Source: Dyadobacter bucti
Lineage (GTDB): Bacteria; Bacteroidota; Bacteroidia; Cytophagales; Spirosomataceae
Reading direction: 5' to 3'
DNA length: 64,000 nucleotides
Assembly (NCBI RefSeq): GCF_005869225.1
Contig: NZ_SWFP01000003.1
Coordinates: 124,001 to 188,000 of the forward strand
Below, piece by piece: positions 16,392-25,419 of the stretch. The position numbers were made by a program, and so were the translations under genes. Every line of letters starts with the position of its first letter. Position 1 is the stretch's first letter. Under the pieces are notes generated by a model. That model saw nothing but the letters and a program-made list of their open reading frames with translations. It searched no databases and was not told the DNA's origin.

Positions 16392-17861
16392 ATGGTTTTT
16401 AACTCAATACAGTTCATCATTTTCTTTATTGTCGTTACGCTGGCGTATTTCAGTCTGTCGTGGCGGGGCCGTTGGATGCTTTTGCTGGCAACCAGCTGCT
16501 ATTTTTATATGGTTTTCAAACCGGTATTCATACTGATACTGTTTGGTACCATTATCATCGACTATTATGCGGGCATCTGGATAGAAAAATCAAAAGATCC
16601 CAAACAGAAAAAACTGCTGTTAATCATCAGCCTGATCTCTAATATCGGGATCCTCGCTTTTTTCAAATACTACGATTTTTTACAGGATTCGGTCAATAGC
16701 GTGCTCAATAGCATGGAAATCCGATCGATCGTCCCGCCGCTGACACGGTTGATACCCCCGAGGATCGCTGAATGGATGGTGACTGGTGAAGGCAGAGTGC
16801 TGCTGCCGATCGGGCTGTCATTCCATACTTTCCAGGCTATGAGCTACACAATTGAAGTGTACCGTGGAAATCAGACTGCCGAGCGGCATTTCGGGATTTA
16901 TGCATTGTACGTCATGTTTTATCCCCAGCTGGTGGCGGGGCCTATTGAGCGTCCGCAGCACATGCTTTTCCAATACCACTCTTTTTTCAAATATGATTTT
17001 GAGCAGGTTAAGCAAGGTCTGATGCAGATGGCGTTTGGTATGTTCAAGAAAATTGTCATTGCCGACCGGCTCGCGGAAGTCGTTGATTTTAATTACAATG
17101 ATATAAATGGCACCAATGGCCTTTCTTTGCTGGTCGCCACCGTATTTTTTGCATTTCAGATCTACTGCGATTTTTCGGGGTATTCCGATATCGCAATTGG
17201 CGCGGCCAGGGTGATGGGTTTTACATTAATGGACAATTTTCGTTCGCCTTACCAATCCAAATCGGTGGCCGAATTCTGGGGCAGATGGCATATTTCCCTG
17301 TCTTCCTGGTTTAAAGATTACCTTTATATTCCACTCGGAGGAAACCGGAAAGGAGAATTTAGGAAATACATCAATCAGTTTATTGTCTTTTTAGTCAGCG
17401 GATTGTGGCATGGTCCGAGCTGGAATTTCGTGATCTGGGGTGGGCTGCACGGGACCTACCAGGTAACCGCATCCATTCGGGACAAATGGATGAAAAAGGC
17501 AGGCATCGATATTCCCAAAAATAATTTCACAAATGCACTAAGCGTAATTTTTACCTTCATTCTGGTAACATTCGCCTGGGTATTTTTCCGTAACAAGGAA
17601 GCACCTGTTAAAAGGTCGTTCACGATTTTGGGTAAAATTGCAGACCTTTCCTGGGCAGACCCCTTGCTTACTCCTTTCAACAATGTCGAAATGTGGTTTT
17701 GCGTCTTTCTGGTAGCTTTCCTTTTGGTAAAAGAACATTATTACGAGAAGATCCCTACCGGAAGCACAACGCTGTTTTTCATTTTATTTCCGTTAATTGC
17801 CTTTCTGACCTATTTCCTGGGTCTGGTAACGGAAAACCAGTTTATATATTTTCAGTTTTAG
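16392..17861 (+). CDS. MBOAT family O-acyltransferase (AlgI-like)
   Basis: 489 residues with about eleven membrane helices. Family motifs are FWGRWHISLSSWFKDYLY and SGLWHGPSWNFVIWG; His340 is the expected catalytic histidine, with a second one at 353. These proteins move acyl groups, usually acetyl, from the cytoplasm to an extracytoplasmic glycan. No AlgJ/AlgX-type partner follows. It starts 4 bp after the second GT2 and closes the cluster, so it likely acylates the same surface glycan. Confidence 0.9.
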   Translation: MVFNSIQFIIFFIVVTLAYFSLSWRGRWMLLLATSCYFYMVFKPVFILILFGTIIIDYYAGIWIEKSKDPKQKKLLLIISLISNIGILAFFKYYDFLQDSVNSVLNSMEIRSIVPPLTRLIPPRIAEWMVTGEGRVLLPIGLSFHTFQAMSYTIEVYRGNQTAERHFGIYALYVMFYPQLVAGPIERPQHMLFQYHSFFKYDFEQVKQGLMQMAFGMFKKIVIADRLAEVVDFNYNDINGTNGLSLLVATVFFAFQIYCDFSGYSDIAIGAARVMGFTLMDNFRSPYQSKSVAEFWGRWHISLSSWFKDYLYIPLGGNRKGEFRKYINQFIVFLVSGLWHGPSWNFVIWGGLHGTYQVTASIRDKWMKKAGIDIPKNNFTNALSVIFTFILVTFAWVFFRNKEAPVKRSFTILGKIADLSWADPLLTPFNNVEMWFCVFLVAFLLVKEHYYEKIPTGSTTLFFILFPLIAFLTYFLGLVTENQFIYFQF

Positions 17862-17961
17862 AAAGCTGATGCAGCGCACAAACATTTAGGGGCAAATATT
17901 TGTTACCCAAATCATAATGGACATTTTATGTCCTTCTCAATCGATCCAAGTTCTTAATAAA

Positions 17962-18342
17962 ATGTACGAAGTAACATCTGACAACCGGTTAAAAAGTCTA
18001 ATAGTAGTAGGGGACAGAGTATTGATCCGTCCCAAAAGTCCAAGTGACCGCACCAACAGCGGACTGTATTTACCTCCCACCGTCACAGAAAGAGAACAGG
18101 TACAGAGCGGATATGTGATCAAGGTCGGCCCCGGTTATCCGATCCCGGTAGCGGCCGAGGACGAACCCTGGAAAGCAACCGAGGAAAAAGTAAAATATAT
18201 GCCATTACAGTCTAAGGAAGGCGATCTGGCTATTTATTTACAAAGAAATGCGATTGATCTTGAATATGATGGCCAAAAATATGTGATCGTACCCCAGTCC
18301 TCCATATTGATGCTCGAACGTTCAGAAGATCTTTTTGAATAG
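17962..18342 (+). CDS. GroES-like co-chaperonin, extended form
   Basis: 126 residues from the ATG at 17962. An upstream in-frame ATG at 17917 would add 15 residues without GroES similarity. The GroES fold begins LIVVGDRVLIRPKSP and contains a mobile-loop region (YLPPTVTEREQVQSG). Compared with ordinary GroES (about 95 residues) there is an insertion around AAEDEPWKATEEKVKYMP and a C-terminal acidic extension. No groEL is adjacent. It is probably a second, divergent co-chaperonin rather than the housekeeping one. Confidence 0.75.
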   Translation: MYEVTSDNRLKSLIVVGDRVLIRPKSPSDRTNSGLYLPPTVTEREQVQSGYVIKVGPGYPIPVAAEDEPWKATEEKVKYMPLQSKEGDLAIYLQRNAIDLEYDGQKYVIVPQSSILMLERSEDLFE

Positions 18343-18387
18343 CCGAAAGAAAAAATGCCAGTCTAAATTAAACTCAATGTTAATCGG

Positions 18388-19410
18388 ATGAAATACAAGT
18401 TTTTAAGTAACACAGGCGTGCTTGTTTCAGAACTTTGTTTTGGAACAATGACATTTGGAGGAGACGGTTATTGGGAGGCAATCGGAAGGTTGCAACAGGA
18501 TGAAGGCAGTGCTTTGGTTAAAACAGCTCTCGACAGCGGCATCAATTTTTTTGATACTGCGAATGTGTACTCCTACGGAAAATCCGAAATCATCCTGGGT
18601 CAGGCGATCAAAGATCTTGGTGTAAAAAGAAGTGATGTGGTTATCGCAACGAAGGCCAGAGGCCGTATGGCGGCAGGTGCAAATCAGATCGGCCTGTCGA
18701 GATTGCATATCATGGATTCTGTGAATGAAAGCCTGGAAAGGCTCGGTACAGACCATATAGACCTATTTTACATTCACGGTGTGGATGCTGAAACTGCATT
18801 GGAGGAGACTATGCGTGGACTGGAGGATATTGTCCGTTCGGGAAAAGTACGTTATTTAGGCGTGAGCAATCATGCTGCCTGGCAGATTATGAAAGCAAAT
18901 GGTATTGCTGAAAAGAATGGCTGGACGAAGTTCGTGGCCTGCCAGCATTATTATACCATTGCCGGCCGTGACATCGAGCGTGAACTGGTACCTATGATGA
19001 AGGATCAAAACCTCGCTTTAATGCCTTGGAGTCCCCTGGCTGGTGGTTTTTTATCGGGCAAATACACCCGCAACAATGCTACCTCGGGTGATAACCGCCG
19101 CGATAGTTTTGATTTTCCTCCGATAGACAAAGAAAAAGCTTACGATATCATTGATGTAATCCAGCCTATCGCAGAGGCACATTCAGTTTCTGTGGCGCAG
19201 ATTGCACTGTCGTGGCTGTTGCATCAGCAAAGTGTCACCAGCGTGATTATCGGAGCGAAAAAGCCAGAGCAATTGAAAGATAATATTGCGGCTACGTCGG
19301 TGCTGTTAACTCAGGAAGATCTGGATAAATTAAACAAGATCAGTGAATTAAATACCGAGTACCCTGCCTGGATGTTTGCCCGCCAGGGCCGCGACCGGGT
19401 CCCTGAATAA
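18388..19410 (+). CDS. Aldo/keto reductase
   Basis: 340 residues forming an AKR TIM barrel. The catalytic tetrad is visible as Asp56, Tyr61 (in DTANVYSYG), Lys89 and His130 (FYIHG). The C-terminal NADPH-binding region has VIIGAKKPEQLKDN. The layout resembles the YajO/YghZ group of potassium-channel-beta-like reductases. It reduces aldehydes or ketones with NADPH; the true substrate is unknown. It stands alone between the GroES-like gene and a strong terminator. Confidence 0.88.
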   Translation: MKYKFLSNTGVLVSELCFGTMTFGGDGYWEAIGRLQQDEGSALVKTALDSGINFFDTANVYSYGKSEIILGQAIKDLGVKRSDVVIATKARGRMAAGANQIGLSRLHIMDSVNESLERLGTDHIDLFYIHGVDAETALEETMRGLEDIVRSGKVRYLGVSNHAAWQIMKANGIAEKNGWTKFVACQHYYTIAGRDIERELVPMMKDQNLALMPWSPLAGGFLSGKYTRNNATSGDNRRDSFDFPPIDKEKAYDIIDVIQPIAEAHSVSVAQIALSWLLHQQSVTSVIIGAKKPEQLKDNIAATSVLLTQEDLDKLNKISELNTEYPAWMFARQGRDRVPE

Positions 19411-19432
19411 TTTTACTATCAATTTTAGTGGT

Positions 19433-19482
19433 GGCACCTGAGCTCTTTTAAGTTGACCGAACTTTAAAAGAGCTCAGGTGCC
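19433..19482 (+). terminator. Strong hairpin terminator after the aldo/keto reductase
   Basis: Arms GGCACCTGAGCTCTTTTAA and its exact complement form a 19-bp stem that extends further across AGTT/AACT with one bulge. A T-rich stretch follows. Such symmetry can also stop transcription from the other side. Confidence 0.8.
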
Positions 19483-19508
19483 ATCGATTTTGTAAGTACC
19501 TTTGCCGC

Positions 19509-20831
19509 ATGTCAGAAACAGAAAATACCGGCCCTATTCTTGCCGCATTAGGAATCACTGCATTGAACGAAATGCAGGTAGAGGCAAATATCGCCATTCA
19601 GGAAAATAATGAGGTGGTTCTTCTTGCCCCCACCGGATCGGGTAAAACACTTGCATTTCTGTTGCCGGTGCTGTCACTTTTGAAAACGGATGTAACGCAT
19701 GTTCAATGTCTTGTGATTGTTCCTACACGTGAACTCGCATTGCAGATTGAGCAGGTCTGGAAAAAAATGGCGACGGGCTTTAAAGTTACATGCTGCTACG
19801 GCGGGCATGATATGCAGACCGAAGTGCGAAGCCTCGCGGAGCCGCCTGCATTAATGATCGGGACCCCTGGCCGCCTTGTTGACCATATCCTGAGAAAATC
19901 TTTTTCCTGCAAAAATATATCCGCGCTGGTGCTGGACGAGTTTGATAAATCACTGGAACTGGGCTTTCAGGAAGAGATGACGGAAATCATCGGAAACCTG
20001 CATGGGTTGAGGAAGAAAGTTTTGGTATCGGCCACCGCAATTGCAAAAATTCCGGCATTTACCCGTGTCAAATCGCCTCTGGTACTTGATTTTGTTCAGG
20101 ACAAAGCGCAGAAAAGCAAACTGACGGTCGTCCAGGTTCTGGCTGAAAAGCGTGATAAAATGACGCGACTTATTCAGTTGCTGAGCTACCTGGGGGCGGA
20201 ATCTACTTTGATATTCTGCAATCTCCGCGATAGTGCCGAACAGATCAGCAATATTTTAAACGAAGAAGGAATCGAATGCGCATTTTTTCACGGGAAAATG
20301 GAACAGGAGGAAAGGGAGCGGACTTTGATTCGTTTTCGCAATGGTTCGGTCCTTTACCTCGCAGCCACAGATCTTGCGGCCAGGGGTCTGGATATTCCTG
20401 ACATGAAGCATGTGATCCATTATGAGCTTCCGATGAAGGGCGATGAATTTACACACCGGAACGGTCGTACAGCCCGTATGCTCGCTGAGGGAACAGCTTA
20501 TATTTTGACCAGTGACGACGAGGTTTTGCCTGATTACATCACCAGAAAGCCAAAAATCCTCGATCTTCCTTCCAAATTACCTTTACCGGGAGGATCAGAA
20601 TGGCGGACGATCTATATCAGCGGCGGCAAAAAGGACAAGCTGAATAAAATGGATATCGTTGGATTTTTAATACAAAAAGGAAAATTGGAAAAGCAGGATC
20701 TGGGATTGATCGAAGTAAAGGATAATATTTCCTTTGCAGCAGTAAAAAAGGATAAATTGAAATCGATGCTGAATCTGGTATCGACCGAGAAAATGAAAGG
20801 TAAAAAGTTCAAGATCGAAGTTGCAAGATAA
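19509..20831 (+). CDS. DEAD-box RNA helicase, DbpA-like
   Basis: 440 residues. Motif I is APTGSGKT (40-47), motif Ia PTRELALQ, motif Ib TPGRLVDH, motif III SAT (174-176) and motif VI HRNGRTAR. Motif II reads DEFD (143-146) instead of DEAD. The last 70 residues (EWRTIYISGGKKDKLNKMD...) match the DbpA RNA-binding domain, which in E. coli recognises 23S rRNA hairpin 92. A role in ribosome assembly is therefore likely. It converges on the cold-shock gene across a shared terminator. Confidence 0.85.
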   Translation: MSETENTGPILAALGITALNEMQVEANIAIQENNEVVLLAPTGSGKTLAFLLPVLSLLKTDVTHVQCLVIVPTRELALQIEQVWKKMATGFKVTCCYGGHDMQTEVRSLAEPPALMIGTPGRLVDHILRKSFSCKNISALVLDEFDKSLELGFQEEMTEIIGNLHGLRKKVLVSATAIAKIPAFTRVKSPLVLDFVQDKAQKSKLTVVQVLAEKRDKMTRLIQLLSYLGAESTLIFCNLRDSAEQISNILNEEGIECAFFHGKMEQEERERTLIRFRNGSVLYLAATDLAARGLDIPDMKHVIHYELPMKGDEFTHRNGRTARMLAEGTAYILTSDDEVLPDYITRKPKILDLPSKLPLPGGSEWRTIYISGGKKDKLNKMDIVGFLIQKGKLEKQDLGLIEVKDNISFAAVKKDKLKSMLNLVSTEKMKGKKFKIEVAR

Positions 20832-20853
20832 CAGAACGGACTCTAAAGCAAAA

Positions 20854-20877
20854 AAAGCATGCAGTACAGCATGCTTT
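20854..20877. terminator. Bidirectional terminator between helicase and cold-shock genes
   Basis: AAAGCATGC and GCATGCTTT form a 9-bp stem around AGTACA. A-run before and T-run after serve both converging genes. Confidence 0.8.
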
Positions 20878-20901
20878 CGAAATGTCTTATTATGACTAAA
20901 C

Positions 20902-21093
20902 TTAGATAACGCGAACGTTAACTGCATTTAGACCTTTTTTTCCATTTTCTACGTCGTAAGACACTTTGTCATTTTCACGGATATCGTCTTGAAGACCTGA
21001 AACGTGAACGAAAATGTCTTTCTCACCAGTTGATGGTTGGATGAAACCAAATCCCTTGGAATCATTGAAAAACTTTACTGTACCTTCTGCCAT
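20902..21093 (-). CDS. Cold-shock domain protein, CspA family
   Basis: 63 residues forming one cold-shock OB fold with RNP1 (KGFGFI) and RNP2 (DIFVHV). It binds single-stranded RNA/DNA and acts as an RNA chaperone. It has its own consensus promoter 30 bp upstream and only a short leader. It lacks the long structured 5' leader of E. coli cspA, so regulation probably differs. It converges with an RNA helicase gene, a plausible functional neighbour in RNA folding. Confidence 0.95.
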   Translation of the reverse strand: MAEGTVKFFNDSKGFGFIQPSTGEKDIFVHVSGLQDDIRENDKVSYDVENGKKGLNAVNVRVI

Positions 21094-21122
21094 TAGTATT
21101 GATCTTATATATTTTTAAAAAC

Positions 21123-21152
21123 CAAATGTATACAGAAAAAATATATAAACAA
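21123..21152 (-). promoter_or_regulatory. Consensus Bacteroidota promoter of the cold-shock gene
   Basis: On the minus strand TTG (complement of 21150-21152), then 19 nt, then TACATTTG (complement of 21123-21130). This matches TTG-N19-TAnnTTTG. The start would lie about 20-25 nt before the ATG. Confidence 0.75.
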
Positions 21153-21208
21153 GATTAAAAATTTAAAAACGTTTAGAATAGTTCTATTTAAATAACCCGC
21201 TGACAGCA

Positions 21209-22180
21209 ATGCCTGTAATTCACAATTCCTCAGTAACATCTCCATACTGGCTTCCAAACGGGCATTTTCAGAGCATTTATCCTGCACTTTTCCGTAGGGT
21301 AAAGGGGGTGAATTATCAGCGCGAAAGAATTCTAACACCCGATGAAGATTTCCTGGATATGGACTGGTCGCTTGCAGATGATGGTGAGAAAAGATCTCTC
21401 GTAATCCTTTCTCACGGACTGGAAGGCAACAGCTCAAGGCAATATATATTGGGTATGGTTCGGCTCTTGAACCAGGAAGGATTCGATTGTCTGGCTTGGA
21501 ATTTCCGGAGCTGTGGCGGGGAAATGAATAAAACTGCGAGATTCTATCACAGCGGCGCCACAGAGGACCTGGATCTGATCGTGAGGCACGCATTGGGCAA
21601 GGGGTATACAAGTATTCAGCTGGTCGGGTTTAGCCTGGGCGGAAACCTTACACTTAAATATCTGGGGGAATCGGGCAATAACCTGGATAAAAGAATTGAA
21701 AAAGCCGTTCTTTTCAGTGTTCCGATGGATTTAAAAGCTTGCAGCCAAGCGATTATCCAACCCCAAAACAGGGTCTACATGCACCGGTTTCTGAATACCC
21801 TCAAGCCGAAAGTGGATGAAAAATCGAAAATTTTCCCGGACAAGCTCAATATCAAAGACTACAAACATGTGCGGACTTTGTATGATTTCGACCATATTTA
21901 CACTGCGCCGCTTCATGGTTTTAACAGTGCAGATCACTATTATGACCAATGCAGTTCTATGTATTTTGTTAAAAACATTAAAATTCCGACGCTGATCGTC
22001 AATGCATTGAACGATCCTATCGTGCCTTTTGGCAGTTTACCGGTGACGGAAATTGAGAATCATCCTAATGTCTGGCTTGAAGCCACCAACCAGGGAGGAC
22101 ATTGCGGGTTTCGTCCTGCCAGGCTTTCCGGTGGCATATACTGGTCTGAAAACAGGGCGCTGAGCTTCCTTCGGTCATGA
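21209..22180 (+). CDS. Alpha/beta hydrolase, YheT (ABHD1/3) family
   Basis: 323 residues with the YheT-type N-terminus (SPYWLPNGHFQSIYP), the oxyanion region LSHGLEGNSSRQY, and the nucleophile elbow GFSLGGN with Ser142. An acid lies in LNDPIVPFG and the histidine in GGHCGF. These are predicted esterases or acyltransferases of unknown bacterial substrate. It is divergent from the cold-shock gene and stands alone. Confidence 0.85.
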   Translation: MPVIHNSSVTSPYWLPNGHFQSIYPALFRRVKGVNYQRERILTPDEDFLDMDWSLADDGEKRSLVILSHGLEGNSSRQYILGMVRLLNQEGFDCLAWNFRSCGGEMNKTARFYHSGATEDLDLIVRHALGKGYTSIQLVGFSLGGNLTLKYLGESGNNLDKRIEKAVLFSVPMDLKACSQAIIQPQNRVYMHRFLNTLKPKVDEKSKIFPDKLNIKDYKHVRTLYDFDHIYTAPLHGFNSADHYYDQCSSMYFVKNIKIPTLIVNALNDPIVPFGSLPVTEIENHPNVWLEATNQGGHCGFRPARLSGGIYWSENRALSFLRS

Positions 22181-22240
22181 TTCTTTTCGGGAAAACTCAT
22201 CTGTTCAATTTTTTGTTAGTGTCGTAGTAAACAGATTTTG

Positions 22241-22248
22241 TAATTTTG
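22241..22248 (+). promoter_or_regulatory. Candidate -7 box for the serine biosynthesis genes
   Basis: TAATTTTG matches TAnnTTTG. A TTTG lies 25 bp upstream, a little far for a -33 element. The transcript would have a leader of about 85-90 nt before the ATG at 22343, in which I see no known riboswitch. Confidence 0.4.
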
Positions 22249-22342
22249 CGTCACGATAGAATTACCCTAGTTGAAACGACCCTGATCACAGAAACCTTTT
22301 TACTTTTAACTCGATCATTATTATTCAGTTATTTCCCGCTTC

Positions 22343-24250
22343 ATGTCCACATTAACACTCAATCCCCCCCCGTACATTATTATTGATTTCGACAGTACCT
22401 TTACCAAGGTAGAAGGGCTTGACGAACTCGCTGTGATCGCCCTGAAAGGCCATCCTGAACAAGATCAGATTGTTCAGAAAATATCGGAACTGACCAATAA
22501 GGGAATGAATGGCGAAATGTCGTTTGCGGAAGGACTACGCGAACGGATCAGTCTGTTGAAGGCAAACCGTTCGCATATCGATGAATTGATCTCCTTTTTA
22601 CGTACTAAAATCTCTGATTCCTTTCAGAGGAATACACAGTTCCTGACCGAGAATACGGATCAGATATATATTGTTTCCAGTGGTTTCAAAGAGTTTATTG
22701 TTCCTGTTGCTTCCGAGCTGGGTATCCGGCCGGACCATGTGTATGCCAATGAATTTGTGTTCGACGAAGAAGGCAATATCATCGGCATTGATGAGGATAA
22801 TGTCCTTTCAATGGACGGCGGGAAGATAAAAGTCCTTTCCCAGCTGAATCTGATCGGTGAAGTGTATGCAATCGGTGACGGGTATACAGACTATGAACTG
22901 AAATCATCCGGTCTTGCGAACCGTTTTTATGCATTTACAGAAAATGTAGAACGCCCCAGGGTGATGGCGGTAGCGGATCACATCGCTACTTCATTCGACG
23001 ATTTTCTTTATGATAATAAAATGAGCAGGAGCCAGTCTTATCCGAAAAGCCGGATCAAAGTACTTCTGCTGGAAAACGTGCATCCCGTAGCCTTGCGTGC
23101 TTTTGAGGAACAAGGGTTTAATGTAGAGTTCGTAAAGGGGGCGTTGGACGAAGACGAGCTCTGCGAACGTATCAAAGACGTGTCTATCATTGGTATCCGT
23201 TCCAAAACCAATATCACCAAACGTGTACTTGACCATGCTAACCGCCTGATGGCGATTGGCGCATTTTGTATCGGCACCAACCAGATTGACCTGGAAGAGG
23301 CTGCAAAACGCGGCATAGCAGTTTTCAACGCACCTTATAGTAATACGCGGTCGGTCGTGGAACTTGTGGTAGGAGAGATGATTTTGCTGATCCGTAATAT
23401 TGTCGGAAAAAGTAATCAGATGCATCTCGGCAACTGGGACAAATCTGCGAACGGAAGTTTCGAAGTGCGCGGCAAGAAGCTGGGTATGGTCGGATATGGA
23501 AGTATCGGAACACAGCTTTCAGTGGTAGCCGAAGCGCTGGGCATGGAGGTTTATTTTTATGACGAAGTAGAAAAACTTTCTCTGGGTAACGCACGCAAGG
23601 TGACTTCTCTGGACGACTTGCTTTCTATCGCCGATGTGATCAGTATGCACGTAGACGGTCGCAAGGAAAATACGAACCTGATCGGAAAACGTGAGTTTGA
23701 ACTGATGAAGGACGGCGTGATCTTTTTGAATCTGTCACGTGGGCATGTAGTGGATATTCATGCATTGGCGGAAGCTGTGAAAAGCGGAAAAGTGGCAGGG
23801 GCCGGTGTGGATGTTTTCCCGAAAGAGCCTAAGACCAACGACGAATCTTTCGAAAGTGAATTGCGCGGATTGCCTAATGTGATCCTTACCCCGCATATAG
23901 GAGGAAGTACCGAGGAAGCGCAGGAAAATATTGGGCATTTTGTGCCGGCCAAATTGCTGGAATTTATGAATAACGGCAGCTCTTATGGAAGCGTGAACTT
24001 CCCGGAAGTTCAATTGCCAAAATTGAAAGACTCGCACCGTTTGCTGCATATCCACGCAAATGTGCCAGGCGTTCTGGCGAAACTGAACCATATTTTTGCC
24101 AAAAATAATATCAACATCACGGGCCAGTATCTGAAGACGAATGAAAATATCGGTTACGTGATCGTGGATATTGCAAAAGATTATACGGAAGAATTTATTC
24201 AGGAAGTAAAAGAAGTGGAGGGAACGATCCGGTTCAGGATGTTATACTGA
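22343..24250 (+). CDS. Fused phosphoserine phosphatase / phosphoglycerate dehydrogenase (SerB-SerA)
   Basis: 635 residues, about 200-240 more than a usual SerA. Residues 10-225 form a HAD phosphatase of SerB type: motif I DFDST (Asp15, Asp17), motif II SSGF, the GGK lysine, and GDGYTD. Residues 235-545 form a D-3-phosphoglycerate dehydrogenase: the Rossmann loop GYGSIG, Arg in GIRSKT, and the His of TPHIGGSTEEAQEN. The last 75 residues are an ACT domain, the usual serine-binding regulator. It would thus catalyse the first and last steps of serine synthesis. serC lies 74 bp downstream across a hairpin. Confidence 0.88.
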   Translation: MSTLTLNPPPYIIIDFDSTFTKVEGLDELAVIALKGHPEQDQIVQKISELTNKGMNGEMSFAEGLRERISLLKANRSHIDELISFLRTKISDSFQRNTQFLTENTDQIYIVSSGFKEFIVPVASELGIRPDHVYANEFVFDEEGNIIGIDEDNVLSMDGGKIKVLSQLNLIGEVYAIGDGYTDYELKSSGLANRFYAFTENVERPRVMAVADHIATSFDDFLYDNKMSRSQSYPKSRIKVLLLENVHPVALRAFEEQGFNVEFVKGALDEDELCERIKDVSIIGIRSKTNITKRVLDHANRLMAIGAFCIGTNQIDLEEAAKRGIAVFNAPYSNTRSVVELVVGEMILLIRNIVGKSNQMHLGNWDKSANGSFEVRGKKLGMVGYGSIGTQLSVVAEALGMEVYFYDEVEKLSLGNARKVTSLDDLLSIADVISMHVDGRKENTNLIGKREFELMKDGVIFLNLSRGHVVDIHALAEAVKSGKVAGAGVDVFPKEPKTNDESFESELRGLPNVILTPHIGGSTEEAQENIGHFVPAKLLEFMNNGSSYGSVNFPEVQLPKLKDSHRLLHIHANVPGVLAKLNHIFAKNNINITGQYLKTNENIGYVIVDIAKDYTEEFIQEVKEVEGTIRFRMLY

Positions 24251-24268
24251 GTTATTAAAAAGCTTAGG

Positions 24269-24295
24269 CCGCGCAAACAGCTCTTGCTTGCGCGG
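24269..24295 (+). terminator. Hairpin between the serB-serA fusion and serC
   Basis: CCGCGCAA and TTGCGCGG pair around a 11-nt loop. Only TCATT follows, so termination may be partial and serC may receive some read-through. Confidence 0.55.
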
Positions 24296-24324
24296 TCATT
24301 CCCCAATTCTGTAATTGATTTTAT

Positions 24325-25398
24325 ATGTCTTTAACTTTCTTTACGCCGGGTCCTGCTCAGTTGTATCCAACATTTGAACAGCATTTACAAGATTTTGTAA
24401 AAAATCAGCTCGGGTCGATATCGCATCGCAGCCAACAATACCGCGATCTGCACAAGTTTACGGTGGATCAATTGAGGATTCTCCTAAATGTTCCCGATTC
24501 TCATGCCATTCTTTTCCTTGGCTCAGCGTCCGAAATCTGGGAACGGATCTTATTCAGCTGCGTGGAACTTGAGAGTTTTCACCTTGTGAATGGCTCTTTT
24601 TCGAAAAAGTTTTACGACTATTCCAATGCATTGAACAAATATGCACATAAGTTGGAAAAGCCTATGGGCGAAGGTTTTATGGCCTCGGAAATTGTCGTGC
24701 CGGAATATGCGGAATTGATTTGTACAACCCACAATGAAACCAGTTCCGGTGTTCAGATGCAGGTTTCTGAAATACAAAAACTGAAACAGAAAAACCCTGA
24801 TAAGTTTGTCGCTGTAGATATGGTTTCATCCGCGCCATATCCTGATCTGGATTTCAGTATCATTGACACAGCTTTTTTCTCAGTTCAAAAAGCCTTCGGG
24901 TTGCCAGCCGGACTAGGTGTATGGATTGTCAGTGAAAAGTGTCTTCAGAAAGCTGAGTATATCAGAAATCAATATTCCATTGGCGCGCACAATGACCTGC
25001 CTACATTATGGAAAAACGCGTTGAACAATGAAACGCCTGCTACCCCGAATGTAATGGGGATCTATTTGCTGGGGAAAATTGCAGAAGATTTCAATAAAAT
25101 TGGTGTAAAAACAATGCGCAAAGAGACAGAGCAGAAAGCCGCTTTGCTTTACAAGTTTATTGAAAAATCGTCCGCCTTTTCACCTTTTGTAAAAGAGAAA
25201 GCTTTCCGTTCACAAACCGTTATCGTGGCTGATACCCAAATCCCCGCAGCTGATGTGATTAAAAACATCAAGGCAAAAGGAATGGTGATCGGAAGCGGTT
25301 ATGGGCAATTTAAATCCACCCAGCTTCGTATTGCTAATTTCCCGGCTACTTCGCTTGGACAGGTCGAGGAGCTTATCGAGGAATTGGGAAATTTATAA
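24325..25398 (+). CDS. serC: Class V aminotransferase, probable phosphoserine aminotransferase
   Basis: 357 residues with the fold-type I class V layout. The PLP lysine is Lys189 in SVQKAFGLPAGLGVW. The N-terminal FFTPGPAQLYP and the ETSSGVQM segment match SerC-like proteins. It would turn 3-phosphohydroxypyruvate and glutamate into phosphoserine. Its position right after the SerB-SerA fusion completes the pathway and is the main reason for choosing SerC over alanine-glyoxylate transaminase. A 16-bp hairpin terminator follows. Confidence 0.82.
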   Translation: MSLTFFTPGPAQLYPTFEQHLQDFVKNQLGSISHRSQQYRDLHKFTVDQLRILLNVPDSHAILFLGSASEIWERILFSCVELESFHLVNGSFSKKFYDYSNALNKYAHKLEKPMGEGFMASEIVVPEYAELICTTHNETSSGVQMQVSEIQKLKQKNPDKFVAVDMVSSAPYPDLDFSIIDTAFFSVQKAFGLPAGLGVWIVSEKCLQKAEYIRNQYSIGAHNDLPTLWKNALNNETPATPNVMGIYLLGKIAEDFNKIGVKTMRKETEQKAALLYKFIEKSSAFSPFVKEKAFRSQTVIVADTQIPAADVIKNIKAKGMVIGSGYGQFKSTQLRIANFPATSLGQVEELIEELGNL

Positions 25399-25419
25399 TA
25401 ATATTTTTTAAAAGTGACC

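Noticed and set aside
19497-19504. TACCTTTG as promoter of the helicase gene
   Set aside because: It matches TAnnTTTG but would place the transcription start at or after the ATG, and no -33 element fits.
22249-22342. Riboswitch in the leader of the serine genes
   Set aside because: The leader is A/T-rich and I can see no glycine, serine-related or SAM aptamer core.
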